From assembly GCA_964020975.1 (NCBI GenBank), contig OZ026619.1, positions 87,112,706 through 87,176,705 of the forward strand: a stretch of 64,000 nucleotides of DNA, given 5' to 3'. The notes below the pieces were generated by a model, which was not told the DNA's origin, did no database searches, and saw only the letters and a list, made by a program, of their open reading frames with translations. Below are positions 46,684 through 62,716 of this stretch, in pieces. The DNA comes from Hermodice carunculata (lineage: Eukaryota; Annelida; Polychaeta; Eunicida; Amphinomidae). Numbering within the stretch: position 1 is the first letter of the stretch; each line of letters opens with the position of its first letter. The translations under genes and the position numbers were made by a program.

Positions 46684-49600
46684 CGAAATTGTACAAATTT
46701 TTTTTTTGTGTGTGTACGTTTCTTTTTGTTTTTTATTTTTATTTGTTTTGCTTTTGGGGGAGAAGAGCTTGGCTTGCATAATTCGAATTGGTCTTATCGA
46801 TAGACTGTGTTTAAAAGCGTATGTATGGATACTGTTTAGGGTTGGCCTTCAAAGATCAGTCTTTAAAGAAATGTTCGTATGGCAATGAAGCCTGGTGGTA
46901 GTTCGTTTTATTTTTGTAATGTTATTTGAAAGGAGATTTCAGAAACGTATACATTCGACATGTCTCACTACCTTCAAAAATGGGACTGCAAACATTTCAC
47001 AAGAGTTTTTAGAAACAACATGTGATTTATCTCGTTGTGATGTGAGTATATTTGTTGTGTTTTAAACCGAAATTGTTCTGGGGGTTTTGTCGGTTTTTGT
47101 CTCTTATCCATTAAGGCGAGCTCAACATTTTTTTGGAAATATTGTTCAAATCTAATACCCAGGTATTGGCTGTATTTTGCACATACTTATAATATTATCA
47201 CGTGCATGGTGATTTGGCAAAGGTTCAACTTAAGTCTGTCGACGCGACAAGTACCTGCAATATAGGGGAATATCTGTTGATGTTCCACCCCCAAGTTTGC
47301 CAGAAGTGAAATTAAGGAAATCTTGATTCAGTTGATTAACGTCGTTGCCCTTTTGGTAATTCAGGTAATCTACTATCGCGCAAATCCTGCGTTGATCGAA
47401 AGTTCTCATGTTTATTGGAAATAAATAATGTTTACTATTAACCAAATCTTGACCTGCCTAAGCAATTTCATGGTATTATCAGTTTGTTAAACACTTAGAT
47501 GGTATTACCAGTTTGGAAACAAAGGCGTCTTATTGGTTAGTTGTGAAGAGACATCTGCATTTTTGCCTGAGGGTTTTTTTACATGGGTTCGTGCGACTTT
47601 ATATCCATACTTTTTCAATTGTTGCATCGTCCAATATAGTAAAAAGCTTTTCTCCCACAAATTGTCGTGGAGGACAATTAAGCCCGGCAGCTATATTTTT
47701 CCGTGTCTGTCGTCTCTATTGACCTGTCGCGTTCTGAATTAAATCGACACTCTGTTAATTTCATATGTTGGAAGGGGCGTCGCAGGTTGAAATCTGCTGT
47801 TGAAGACTGAATATGGCCTACATCTCCATCTAACAGATCACGTATTGGATTACATATCCCTCCGCCACGCTTCGCCTCAGAATCCTATATAGGGTCAACA
47901 ATAACACCGCCTTTTTAATTTTCTTTCAGACATCCAACTACACTATGATGAATTAATGAATAAGTTAGGCCTTCATAAATCATTAAAGTTTAGAAATTTA
48001 CTTCACTCGAGTCTGCCCGGATTCACCGCGCATGTGAAAATGTTATTTTAAAAATCATTAGCCGAGTTGTCACTTTTAACTATGGGTATTGACATTGTCC
48101 TTATATATTCACCCAGACGGGGATTAATTTGATGCTGTTCTCTTGCTCAACAAATCGCTATTTTAGTACGTGAAAAAATGTTAGGTCAGAAAAGTCAAAA
48201 TAACTACATGTAGTTTATAAAGTATAGGTTTATATATGTTTCAGTTAATGAAGATTTGCGATATAAGATGGCGAGACAGCCAATTACATAGGCTATATAC
48301 CCTTTTGGTTCTGATTGAATGGTTTCTTCTTGGGAAAAAGTTTTCAAACATAAAAAGTGCATGTGAATCGTGGAACAGTAATATACGTACAAACGGTATC
48401 ATTTGAATCGATAGACTATGATGATATATGTTCCTATTTATGCCTTTCGCTGAGTTGAGAGATAAAATTGAAACAAATATTTTTCGTAGTGCAAGGAACA
48501 TTTTGAAAATAGGCAATACAACTTGCGCTATATTTGTAGCAAGACATTTGTTCAGTCCAAATAGTTGCAGAAAAAAAAAGACAATTTGGATAAAACGCTT
48601 TATTTTGCTGAATGTAAATCGCCATCATAAAGGACTATAATTGCCGATGTGAAAAGTTGACTGTGACGGTGTTGGATGGGTGTTGGAGAGTGCAATAACT
48701 TTGATTTCCTCGTATAGTCTATAAAATATGAGCTGTTAATTATCTTCACAAGTAATTCACCAAAAACAAATAATTAGTAATGTTATACCCAGTAAAGTCT
48801 CCAGAAACATTTCTAACGGGCCTTTTAATACTTGTATTTTCTGCATGGAGAAAAGTGTAAATTGGAGCATTGGTGATTATGAGCAGTGCTGCACGTGGCG
48901 AAGAACAATGGAAAAACCTACAATCACTGGCGGCCATTGATTGTGCAGTTATACGCGGCGCTTAATGTACCTCATTTCGCCAATTAATAACGTATTTCCA
49001 TACCCAAACAATGGCATGAATAGCAAAATTTCATTCGAGCTAGTTTTCTTTACAGGGTAATGGAATATTTCTATTTGGTCTTATTAATTGAAAGATTAAA
49101 CTGTGTACATCTAAATATGAACAAAGCGGTGAAATTAGTAAATACATAAATAGATAAAGTAAAATAATAAAAAAAAAATGATCCTGAGTGTATTTCAGCA
49201 CTGATATTTTTACTTGGTGCCAGGTCGAAAATGACCGAGAGGGAGAGAATTACTGGCGGCAGCGTCGTGCATGCACACGTCTGCATCTGTTGGGCTTCAG
49301 TGTGTAGTACTTGGGGTGTGTATTTGCCCATTACCTTTTCACTGACACCGTGCACCATATTGCTGGGGGCGGTGTCGCGCGTCACGGTAACCCGTGAATG
49401 CAAAGTGGAACTAGCCTTGCTCAGTCATCGGTACCTTGCCAATTAATTACAAGTTGTCGTAAGGTGGGGGAACATGTGCCATTGTAAAACTTGCTTGTGC
49501 CAGAGGGTTTTTTCTTCATGCGTTAGATCATGTACTGCTTCATGTCATGTGCCGCGAAAAGTGAAAATGGACGAAATTTTCAATGGCATATTTTGGCAAA

Positions 49601-51527
49601 CGTGTATTCTGGGTGGTGTATGTCCGAAGAGAAATTGGTTTTAACCTTTATTTGCTGCTCATCGATTTTTCACAAGAATTCCATGGTGGTTGCTCATTTT
49701 GTTTAGTCATATAAAAGCAATCATTTTGTTCAAATACACTATAGCTTTGCTGCTGGTATGAGAAAACTCAACAGGTAGCGGTACAATAACACAGACGAGT
49801 TCATGGAGTACACGCGTCTGTTGGATCGATCTCAAATGAAATACAAAAAGGGAAAGTTAAGCTGCTTTATAGCGTAATATCATTATTACATTCACAGGCT
49901 TATTCTATAGGTTTTACCTTTATGGTGTAATTTTTAACAGCTGGAATGTGCACTCAAAATATACTTGACCCATAATAATCCCCAAACATACACTATATAC
50001 ACTTATATGATATTGATAAAATTGCACCATGCCGTCCTGAAAACCTGTGTATGACTTGGAGCATTGTAGATTGGTCTCTTGGTGCGCATTTGCTTCATTG
50101 GTATCAAATCTATTGCAAAATTGTGCATTTACCCTTTGAGCAGTGCTTCACGACGGGGAACAGCTTTCCCAAACAACAAACACAAAACTATGAAAGAGCC
50201 AACAGTGTCATTAACCTCTGCTAGGGAGTTTCCCAGAGGCAGGAAAAAATTCCGGGTGATAATCTGCAAAGAAAAGGCGCAAAGATTGCGCTCCTTAATT
50301 GGTCGGTTACATAATCAAGCGGCGTTACCCAAAAGTACACATCTTCCCTTTTCCTGGAGTCCTTTTTAGTGACAAGATAAATATCGCCGGTTACGCCATT
50401 CACCAGGTGAAATGATGAGTTAAGAAACAAGGCAGTTGTTACATGTTGCGCTTTTAAAGCTTTTCTCTTCTCAACGAGTTGTGGTGGTCAATGAAGATGT
50501 GCGGAAAGCAAGTGTCTCTTTACAGCTTTTCCCCCCCAGTCATTAATGATAAAGCAAAGTACGTTAAATGGAGCCGTCACTTCAAAAGAACAGGTTTCTT
50601 AAGTAATTCAATTGCAAACCTGGGAGGACTCGAATGGCTTGCGACAGTTCTGTACATACTAGGACTTCTTCGTGACCCAGTTTGATTTGTTTGCTGTGCT
50701 AATTCATTTGAATAGTACTCCCTCCCACATCGTAAAATTTCGCAAGTCATTTTTCATTTCGAATTATTGTCTTTTAATTTGGGTACAGTTTTGAAGCAAG
50801 GGGTCTTGTTTCTTGTGGATAAGTCCATGCTTGAATCACATGTATCGAAATTTTGAGGCGTGCTATAACTCGCTCGATTTGTGATGTGTGGACAGTTTCA
50901 GAATTTGACTTCCACTGACCAACTATATCTTCACTGAAAATACCGCGTCACAAAAACACAAACCTATACTTACCGATTTCCATATCTGTACTATCTTTAC
51001 TGTGGAAAGGTGGGTTGTACTTAATTGTTCATTGTTTTGATATACCTACATGCATGCGCATACAGTAACACGCGACTTTAAGCACATGTACCTACATGTA
51101 TATACACATTTCACACATTATGTGAAGGTATACATTGAACTTTTTTTCTCTTTAATCAGACTATATTGATGTAGTTATATGGAATGCCCTTGTTCCATTT
51201 CACGTAACGTGTTGGCCTGGAATGTGTGGGGTCGCCTGTGTTTGCAATGTTTTACATAACATTAAGGTCTCCTTGCCACCAAAAGACATCGTAGACCGGC
51301 TTGTGAACGAAGATTTGGTATTAAATGTTTCGAATTTCGTTGACATACTATTTAAGATTTCACGTGTATAATATTTTCCAAGCAGTTCAAATGCTAAAGT
51401 ATTTAAATTGTAATCATGGACGTTTATACAGACCTGAATGTCCGAGCAAAAACACTGAAAATTCTGAAGTAACATATATTACTAGTTCTCACGATTATTT
51501 TATCTTTTGTCAGTATGATAGATTTAA

Positions 51528-51542
51528 CCACAAGGTGGCGCG
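51528..51542 (+). promoter_or_regulatory. CTCF-like motif
   Basis: ccacaaggtggcgcg fits NCA-NNA-GRN-GGC-RS, missing only the last pyrimidine. It is a candidate by sequence alone. Confidence 0.3.
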
Positions 51543-52590
51543 GACACGTAATTTCTGGTCCCACAATCTAGAGCCAAGCTACATGGAACTAAAAAGCTAA
51601 AACTTTGTAAAAGCTAAAAATATACATGCAAAGATACGAGTTCGAAAGACTGTTTAATACACTACATCGTAATTAGAGTAAGTCGGAGTGAACAGCTGTC
51701 CTGCCAGCTTTTATCAGAACTTTTCATTCAAATGTTTTCTATGAATGAGCACTCTGAGTAAAAACACTGAGCCAGACGATCTTTCCTACTGATGCGATTT
51801 TTAGCGGGAAAGGGTAAGTTCGAGATATTCACGTTAAACACGGGCTCACCATGACCGTGATATGTAAATTATTCATTTATTGTGTGTGTGTGTGCCATTC
51901 TCCAAATGAATCGTTAGATTATCAACATGTAATGGACCGTATCCTAATCCGGATCCAGCCATGTGCGGGGGAGGTTGCTGTCATACTACAGCAATTGAAA
52001 TTCTCTCCTATAACTGAATTTGAGTTTTTGATCTCCAAATAGAATCATATGTATTCTTCTTTGCATGTAGTTGAGTATTGTCGGCCATTTTGTCTTATGT
52101 ATCTCGGAAATGAACGATGGTGCTTCCAGACTAGGCCTATTTCCATGTGTGTATCAAGGTAAATGCAAGATATATATCAATTTAACTTGCCGTGCAGGCA
52201 GCGAAGCATTTTTGGGGGGTTGGGGAGACCATATCCTGAAGCAAGTTTACAAAGCTACGGAATAAACCACAATGTACCGCATGACCTTCAACACCTGGTG
52301 TATTGTTCCACTGCAATACCAGCAATGGTTGGCAGTGAAGCCATATGTGCCTTTGAATTGATTCAACTATGTTACAACTTAATGGCTAACAATTTTATGA
52401 AGACATCTTTAATCACTCAAAAGAGGGCTTTCCATTATAAAGTGGCATGTAGCATGCAGATGCTTTGGTGAGTCACGTTTGTGTCAGTATTAATCTGTCA
52501 AAACGTTAATTATGTCACTTCATTTTGTCGAAGTGTTAAAATATTGAACTGGAAAGATTGGCCTGGCAGCAAATCAGTCTGGTTACAAAG

Positions 52591-52716
52591 TCAACCTAAA
52601 AAAAGTGCATTATGCAGTGACGTTTCGACGTAATACCTTTGAAGATATTGGACATTTGAAATTTGAGTTGTCCTACTTTTAACTGATAAAACTTCTGTCT
52701 AATGATCATTATGTAA

Positions 52717-52765
<49 letters not shown>

Positions 52766-53260
52766 AAATGCCCCGAAGTAGCATAATTAAACACTTGTTA
52801 TATCATCATTGGATGCACAATGCGCAATAACATATGTTGGGTTATACACCTGCGTAATGGCCTATAATACACTAGAAGTTGAAACGACGCCCCTATTGAT
52901 TATAGAGTTGGAGATATTCAAGATTTAAAATTTCAAATAGCTCTTATGAGCATAATTAAAAATGGAACGAGATTTGTTCAACAATGATTAGATGGGCAGC
53001 GGTTAATGGCATGGCGCAGACGTGAGAACGGCATTTGCATATGTAAAGTTTTGAAGATTTAAACTAAAAAATTGACCCTAATTAGCATAATTTTAAATTT
53101 AGTACTTCTGTTTGATTTTCATTGGAAGCACAATGGTCAGCAACACACAGATAGCCGTTTGAATGACATGGAGAGTATTCAAAATTTACAATTTCAGATG
53201 CCCCAATATTTGCACAGTTCTCGTCATCTTCACTCGCCAATGTAAAAAGGTGAGAGGGTG
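52591..53260. repeat. Degenerate tandem repeat with embedded (GT)n
   Basis: Words like cattggatgcacaatg (about 52,808), aatgattagatgggcag (about 52,983) and cattggaagcacaatgg (about 53,120) alternate with gatattcaagatttaaaat, gaagatttaaactaaaa and agtattcaaaatttacaat, roughly every 135-180 bp. A pure gt tract lies at 52721-52762. Period and borders are approximate. Confidence 0.45.
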
Positions 53261-54108
53261 TGCATAAAAGTACAATCATGTCAAATCTGGAGTTTCTATG
53301 CATTCACGTTTGGGGATAAAAAAAAAAGGGCCGCTCAAGAGCTACCTGCGACGAGAGACTGAGAGAGCTACCGATATCACGTTGACAAACTACATCCGTG
53401 GTCTTACGTAGCTTCTTTGGTCACGTCTGGACGCTGATCCCCGGCTAGTGTAAGGTTAATATCCTCATACAGACAATAACATGGGAGGCTCAGGTGGAGA
53501 AGTGACGAGCAAATTTCACGCTGCCTTCTTCTGCACATAAGCCACTGTCTGCGAACGAAAAGAAGAGCCATTCAAGGCAGCTCACGGACCATTAGTGGTC
53601 GAATCATGTCCCTGGTGGCCTGGGATGCGAGTGCCTTTTGCCACCCGAATGCCCGCCTTCCTGATTCAATGCGACATCCCATCCAACTAGCTTAGCTTTG
53701 CCACAGGCCATGATGGGACCGTCGGGATAATTCTCGGCTTTAATCTGGTTTGGTTTCCTTTAAAGGCCTGCACTGGGAAACACACGGACGTGTTTGTGTC
53801 GGAAGTGACTTTTGAAACTGGAAAGCTGATTACAGCATGTCAAGAGATTACTGCAGGTTTTATGTTAAGATGACAGGGCTGGCAGGAACTCTTATGCATG
53901 CAAGTAAGGTGCATTGTTAGGAGTCTTCACTTTAAATACATATAACACACAGAATCACTGGTGAAAAACTATGCAGAAATCCCTCTTGTCATTGAACTCT
54001 TGATGATACATCTTTTTCCGGAATATATCCAGGTTGTCGTCTTCGTATAAAGAGTTGCGTTGTTTCTTATATATTTGTTTGTTTGTTTGTTTATTTCAAT
54101 ATCAACAT

Positions 54109-54196
<88 letters not shown>

Positions 54197-57100
54197 TGGG
54201 GCTTTTCATTATCAGCGTTGTCTTACAGTGCGTCAAGTGTAACCAACCTGTCCCTTACATATATCTATAATAAGTTGCCTTCAGGCAATGACTGGGTTAT
54301 GCAGACTGCTCTTCAATGTTCAATAGCGTTGGTGTGGGGTTCAACAAACGATAATCATATGTTGCTCCAAACTGTACAGCAGTTACGAACTGATCAGTCT
54401 TGATTGTGGAACAAATTCCAATCTCAATGCCACATGTTGTATGTCTTGCTTGAGTACTTTGTTGTTGCCTTTTATAAGAGGCGCCACCGAGAGCAAAGAT
54501 TTGTCTTGTTCGTCTGGTTCATACTTCTTTCAGTTGGTCTGGTGGGCATGGTTGACTTGGTCACTGGCCTGAATACGTCTTATCACGTCCCCTGTCACAC
54601 TATATCAGTACTATCGATGATCTTTAAGATAAATTTAATATTTCAATAATCCTGTTTTGTATAGCGTGCGCCAACCAGGCGTCGCTTTACTTGTTTGGTA
54701 TTGTACTGAGAAAGATTGTGTATGTTTTCCGCGATACTGATTCGTCGAACGGTCGAGGCTTTTGTGCAGATTGCATGGCTGTATTTGACTGTTTGAAAAA
54801 GGAAAGCAAGACTTTGTTATTAATACCTTTCTTTCGCTACTTTGTTACAACTTTCATTATGTAAAATTAATTCTATGCCAATTTATTTTTGTTGTTCAGT
54901 GTTAGCATGGTGCCACATGGCCGTGAAAAGTCATAAAAGTTAAATTTTATGTCAATATTTAATACGTGAACTTTTCAACGCTAGGCGTCTCTGTCATGTT
55001 TCAGATTGCCGAACACTGGGAGAGACGCTTACACGTTCTTTCCTTTACACGTTCTCACGAATGAGTCGCGCTCTAAGTTGTAATTTGTCACTCGCTAAGG
55101 TCGCATCCCCAATCATTAAGCTTATTACCTATCGCCAACCCCGGCGCGACAAGCTTTAATAACGATGTTTTGGCCTTATTAGCTTTCTAGGGGACCGCAT
55201 ACTGTGGCTTTGTTGTAAGCTTGAGTGGCTCTATGAGGGATACTTTACCATCAGGTAGAAACCTGGGTTAGACTTGGACGTAGGAAGCGGCACGTCACAA
55301 GCCATAGCCTTGGCAGTATACAAACAGTTTTTGCCTTGGTGCAGTGTTCATTGATACTACCAAAGCTGCCACTGGTGTGTACCTTGCCACTTGCTCAAGG
55401 CGCCATGGGATTATAGGGTTCTGCTAAAGAATCTTAACTGGGGCTCATGGTGTACTCGTGAGTGAGGTCAGACTTTGTGCACAGGTACTTGTGTATTAGG
55501 AAGATTTGGAAATATCTTCAGTTTCTCTTAATTGAGATGGACTTTTTGGCTTCAGGGCAGCACAACAGACCGACAGGTGCTAAGATTTGGTGTAAGTGCC
55601 CGGTAAAAGTTATGGGATAGTATGACCGGCAGATCCCACAGGGACAACTGTTGGCTTCTTCACCGAGTGACTGAACAGAACCTAGTCTGACAGTTAGCTA
55701 GACCTTGAAAAATGTGGCCATCTCTAAGTCTTTTAGCATCAATTATGATACCTATAAAAGCATTATGGCTACATTTAGGCCAAAGTGGAAGCTTCGCGGA
55801 TTTTCTGTTGGACGCTATTAGATGAAATGCGGTCATTCAATACTTCATCGGAACAATATAATAGCTACCCAAACCTCTGTAATTACCCGAACCATAGCCT
55901 ATTTTGCGTACATCAACTATCAACTCTGATAGCCCACTATTGTTATTTATGTCTATTATTAGAATGAAGATCCGTCGTCTGATTAAGGATAGGGGATTCA
56001 GAGTAGAGAACAAGCGATCAAGATTTTGGTGGTTCAGATAATGAGAGCATTATCTTATTCTTGAGATCAAGTTACACACCTTTGTATCGGCTGTCTGCAT
56101 GAGGATTGGCCACTTTCTCCTTGGAGCCGTTCTGGAGCACCAAATAGTCAAAAGACAGACACATAGGAGGGTCACCGTATTTGTGCTTTACCCGAGAAGT
56201 CTGCTCAACTTTGCCCTTTGCTGTTCAGTCTGCTCTTTGCACCATCGAATCCCGGTTTCATTTTCCGTGACCGGAATGCGGGTGTATGGTTTTCGTTAGG
56301 ATATTCTTGATCCAGTGTAGCTTAATTAAATAGTTCACTGCTTCTGGTCTGCTTGTCTTGAAGTAGGAGGTCTGTGTGAACACTTGCTGCTGGTAAAGGG
56401 GGGGGGGGGGGGGCAGGCGAGCGGTCTGGTGAACTTGTCGAAAGGTGCAGTTACCATTAGATTTATAATCGCATAAGAATCAACACATTAAGAAATGCAC
56501 GTAATATATTGGGTTGTGTTTTAATACAGAGTATGTATGGTGGCCCGGTCTGCAATACAAGAACTGTTTTTTCACACTTGATAACTTATTCTGATGCCCC
56601 ATCCTATCTTATTCTTTGCATGAGCCAAGACTGTATCACAGACGACATGCTTGCCGAATACATGTATGTGCTATGGATCATGGTATGCATGTTGTATCAC
56701 GTGTGCATTATTCAAGTTTATGTGTATGTTAAGGAAAAGTAGGAAATCTTCCAGGCAAAAATGTTTTCATTTATACTGCACATGGTTTTTTGTAAAATGG
56801 CCGCCTTTCAGAGACATAAACAGGACATTCCTGGCTCCCTAGAAAATTGTTATCAGTACCGAGAGAACACTAGATAATTTCGAATAAGAATGTATACGTT
56901 TCGGTGCGAAAGAGAGTCCAAATGCAAGTACACGGCACAATGTACATGATTTCCGTATACTTTGGTGTAAACTCGTGAAAATAATGCTAAAATAGACCAA
57001 ATAAAAAAATGTTGCAAATAATGCTAAAATAGGCAACCCGGGAAAGTGTTACATGGTAATGCATGGGCAAGTGTACTTCCAGCATTTAAGCACGCCATCG

Positions 57101-60100
57101 AAAGCCTCGAACATCAACACAAAATACACTTCGATACATTTTGCAATCCAACTCCGAGCAGGATTTTTTTCCTGATTTACAGGGGAACTGGGCAAGAGTA
57201 TTAACAGCTTTACCATCTATCCAACTGTTAAATGTAAATGCTTCAGCACTAAATTTATATGACAGAATATAAAAGTAGAACTCAAGTTTTACATCTGTTA
57301 ATTGTCGATTATCCCGCTACATATACAGACATATTGAGTGAGTGTACTGTTGATGTAGTATATAGATGAAGACGATCCTGATCAGCTTCTGGAAAGACGT
57401 ATAACAATCTACAACAGCAAAGAATATATTGTTCAACCAATTATTAATGAAACCCATCGGCACGCCAGATCTGGTGTCTGTTGATCGGAAGGCTGGTAGG
57501 TGTTTTCTGAATTGCTATGGCCTCCACACGGGTAGGGTACCATCATACCATAAATCACCACTGTTGATGTGTATAATTTCTGTACATTTTCCTCACTCTG
57601 GAGGTGGTTATTATTGTGGGCGAGTTAAACCGCCCCAAAACGCAGAGAAACGGGTGATGAAAGAGGATTTTGGACATTGTTGTTTTATGGAGCGTGTCAG
57701 GACAAGAGAGGGGGACCCGTTTGGTGCACGTGGAGATCTTTGCACGGGGTCCTCCGGAGCAGATGGTCACCTGCAGTGTCTTATTACCTCAACGCTCGGG
57801 GTCTTGTGTATCTAGTAATTTGTCGCCATCCTTCATGGCCTTTGGGGAACTGTCTTCGTTGGCCTGCATACCCTGCCATCAGCAGGCAAAAAACTGTCTT
57901 TCAGTTCATCAGAACGCCCATCCGAGAATCCCCCTGAAGTCACAACAACACTCAACACCGAGCTATTGATATATTATCCTAATGAAGCGACTGAGCGTGA
58001 TATTGCGTTACAGGAATAATATATTAGTTTACTGGGTGTGTGAAATCCAAAACAACATGTGGCTAATCCTTGCTGTTGATGTAGTAGTGTTTGCTATATC
58101 TCATGTAAATTTAGATGCAATATTAAATGTGTATTTGACCAAGCAGTCTGGTGTTACAAGATACTTAAGCGTACCAGTAAGAGATATAAGAAATAATTCC
58201 TTCGGTTTTTGTAAATGATAACGTTCACAACACAGATTTATCACCCTGACTCGACTATGTTTGCCATGTTTTTGTCAAAGAAATACAGTTATTAGTACGC
58301 GTTGCAAATTTACAAAGAATTGTCCACTAAAAGATCGCCCGTTTAGTGTTGTTCCAGACTCCCTTGAATGAACTCAAAAGTTCATCTTCACACAAGTATG
58401 TTCATCACGTTGGTCAATTAGCGCAAGGGTTCCCATTAGTACATATAAATATATGGTGCAAAGATAATGAGACGATGCTATTATCATGACGTCTTTCAAT
58501 GTTGCATGCTTCTGTCTAAATCTTGCAAACGTCCAAAGAAACACCTGTTAGTCCAACAATGGGTATTTTGCCTTGTTAAGACTCCAACAAAGGCTTTGCT
58601 GGCTGTTAGACTTGCAGAAGCATAGACAATGCTGATCTGTTCCCAAAACACTGGGGTGGCTGGGGGAACTGATGACCCTTTACTATCAGACCAACCATAC
58701 ACAATTCATGTTGACATTGCATTTGTTGGATATTGAGTGGAACCATTGGGCCTTTATGAATTCTCACTACTTGCCAGACCAATTTTGCCACGTCCAGCAA
58801 GCTGCTCTTCGTGTTAATTATGTGACTTAGTGCCATTTGACCCCATGCAAAATGGTGGTTAGAAAAAATCTTCCCTTATTACTTCGAAGATTTATGGCGG
58901 TCTACCTTTTGTCATCAAGAGTAAATCAGATAATTAGCCCATTTGTGCTGTAAACCTGAAGTCTTCTGAAAGTTACTTCGCACAAAGAAAACTGTGAAGT
59001 CACGATAGTTTTTCTTTGTACCACTGGTTTATGTGTGGTGTAACCTGCATGTTCTTCCCAAACATTGCACACTCACATTTCTTATCTGCAGTGTATCCTG
59101 GATATTTGAGCATTGACAATAATTCCAGTTAATAAACGTACATCCATATAGCTTAAGACAAACTCTGATTTCATTTATCACCTTTGTAAAAATTTGAATG
59201 GGATATTTGAAACTGTTTAAAACAATTCTGTACCTTGAATTCACGCATGTTTATACCCTTTAAGTTTTGTTATACTCATTTTATTGTGGCTTCATATGGC
59301 TGATTGATTTTATGTTATATTTTCCTAAAAATTGTTTTAAATAGCCATACTAGAATGGAAGAAATTCTTGTTCAATTAAGATGTCGATAAAATAGCTAGG
59401 TACATTTCCGATGAAGAATACTTCATGCCCATTTGACTGGTGTGAGAAAGTATATACATATGGTCATGTGTTATACAATGCTTAGTTGCATGCAACGATA
59501 GATCAAAACCCTATAATTATATACTTCAGCGTGAACAATGTGTGTTGCATAATATTTGACACGATTGTCTCAAAGGTGTGTGGATATTGGATATGAAGGT
59601 GTCAGTCTCTTCGGCGAGCAGATAATGAAACACCATACATGTTTATGTGTTTTATTGTGGAATTTAGGTGTGAGTGATGGTCAATGATTGATATGTCCAA
59701 ACTGAAGCTGACATGGGGTACAATCCTCTGGGCATGACCACTGCAGACGGATTTATCTGGGTTAGGTTGTACAGCATTATAGATTAAATAGTTATATATC
59801 TGAGTCAATCTTTTTTGCTGAAATGTGCGGGTAAATTCAGCTTAGGCAAACTGCAGGCATGTGCTAAAGGTTATCATGATTGTCTTCCTATGAATATATT
59901 TGCAAGTGTCTTTGAGCGGTGTTAAGACCAGTGCTGAAGTTGGATGAGTTGGAAAAACCGGCAGTTGTTTCTCGCACGAACCAATTGACTCGGCCGTGTC
60001 AGCCTTCCTCCACATTCAAGCAAATTATTTTACAGATCTCAAAGAAACAGAAATTTGGATCCGTTTTTCTTTGTCCTACAGTGACATTACATATATATTT

Positions 60101-60180
60101 TTTTAAAAGTATTCTTGACGTTTTCAATGCAGTGAACTGTCACCCTTGGTTTAGTTTTCCAAAGGACATCAATGTGGCGT
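53261..60180 (+). other. Intronic sequence, no gene seen
   Basis: GC-richer, apparently unique stretch at 53,340-53,780. TA microsatellite at 54111-54194 and G-run of 16 at 56398-56413. A short direct repeat aataatgctaaaatag lies near 56,980 and 57,017. A homeodomain-like cluster lies at 55,110-55,190. Overlapping open frames at 57,429-57,969 have no recognisable product. Confidence 0.6.
54111..54194 (+). repeat. (CATA)n-(TA)n microsatellite
   Basis: catacataca followed by pure ta to 54194. Confidence 0.95.
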
Positions 60181-60207
60181 CCTAAAATGCTAACTGCTAG
60201 GAAGCTA

Positions 60208-60212
60208 ATATA

Positions 60213-60287
<75 letters not shown>

Positions 60288-60288
60288 T
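60208..60288 (+). repeat. (TA)n microsatellite
   Basis: ta tract interrupted twice by ca. Confidence 0.96.

Positions 60289-62716
<2,428 letters not shown>

Larger units (their letters stand above)
45991..52590 (+). other. Intronic sequence, no gene seen
   Basis: Holds a TATG/TA microsatellite (listed) and a CTCF-like match (listed). Several AT-rich stretches with TAAT words occur, for example cgccaattaataacg near 48,977 and taattatcttcacaagtaat near 48,737. No coding frame is recognised. Confidence 0.6.

Noticed and set aside
57429-57969. Four overlapping plus-strand frames
   Set aside because: No one frame shows protein-like conservation or family motifs; a nested gene was considered and not supported.
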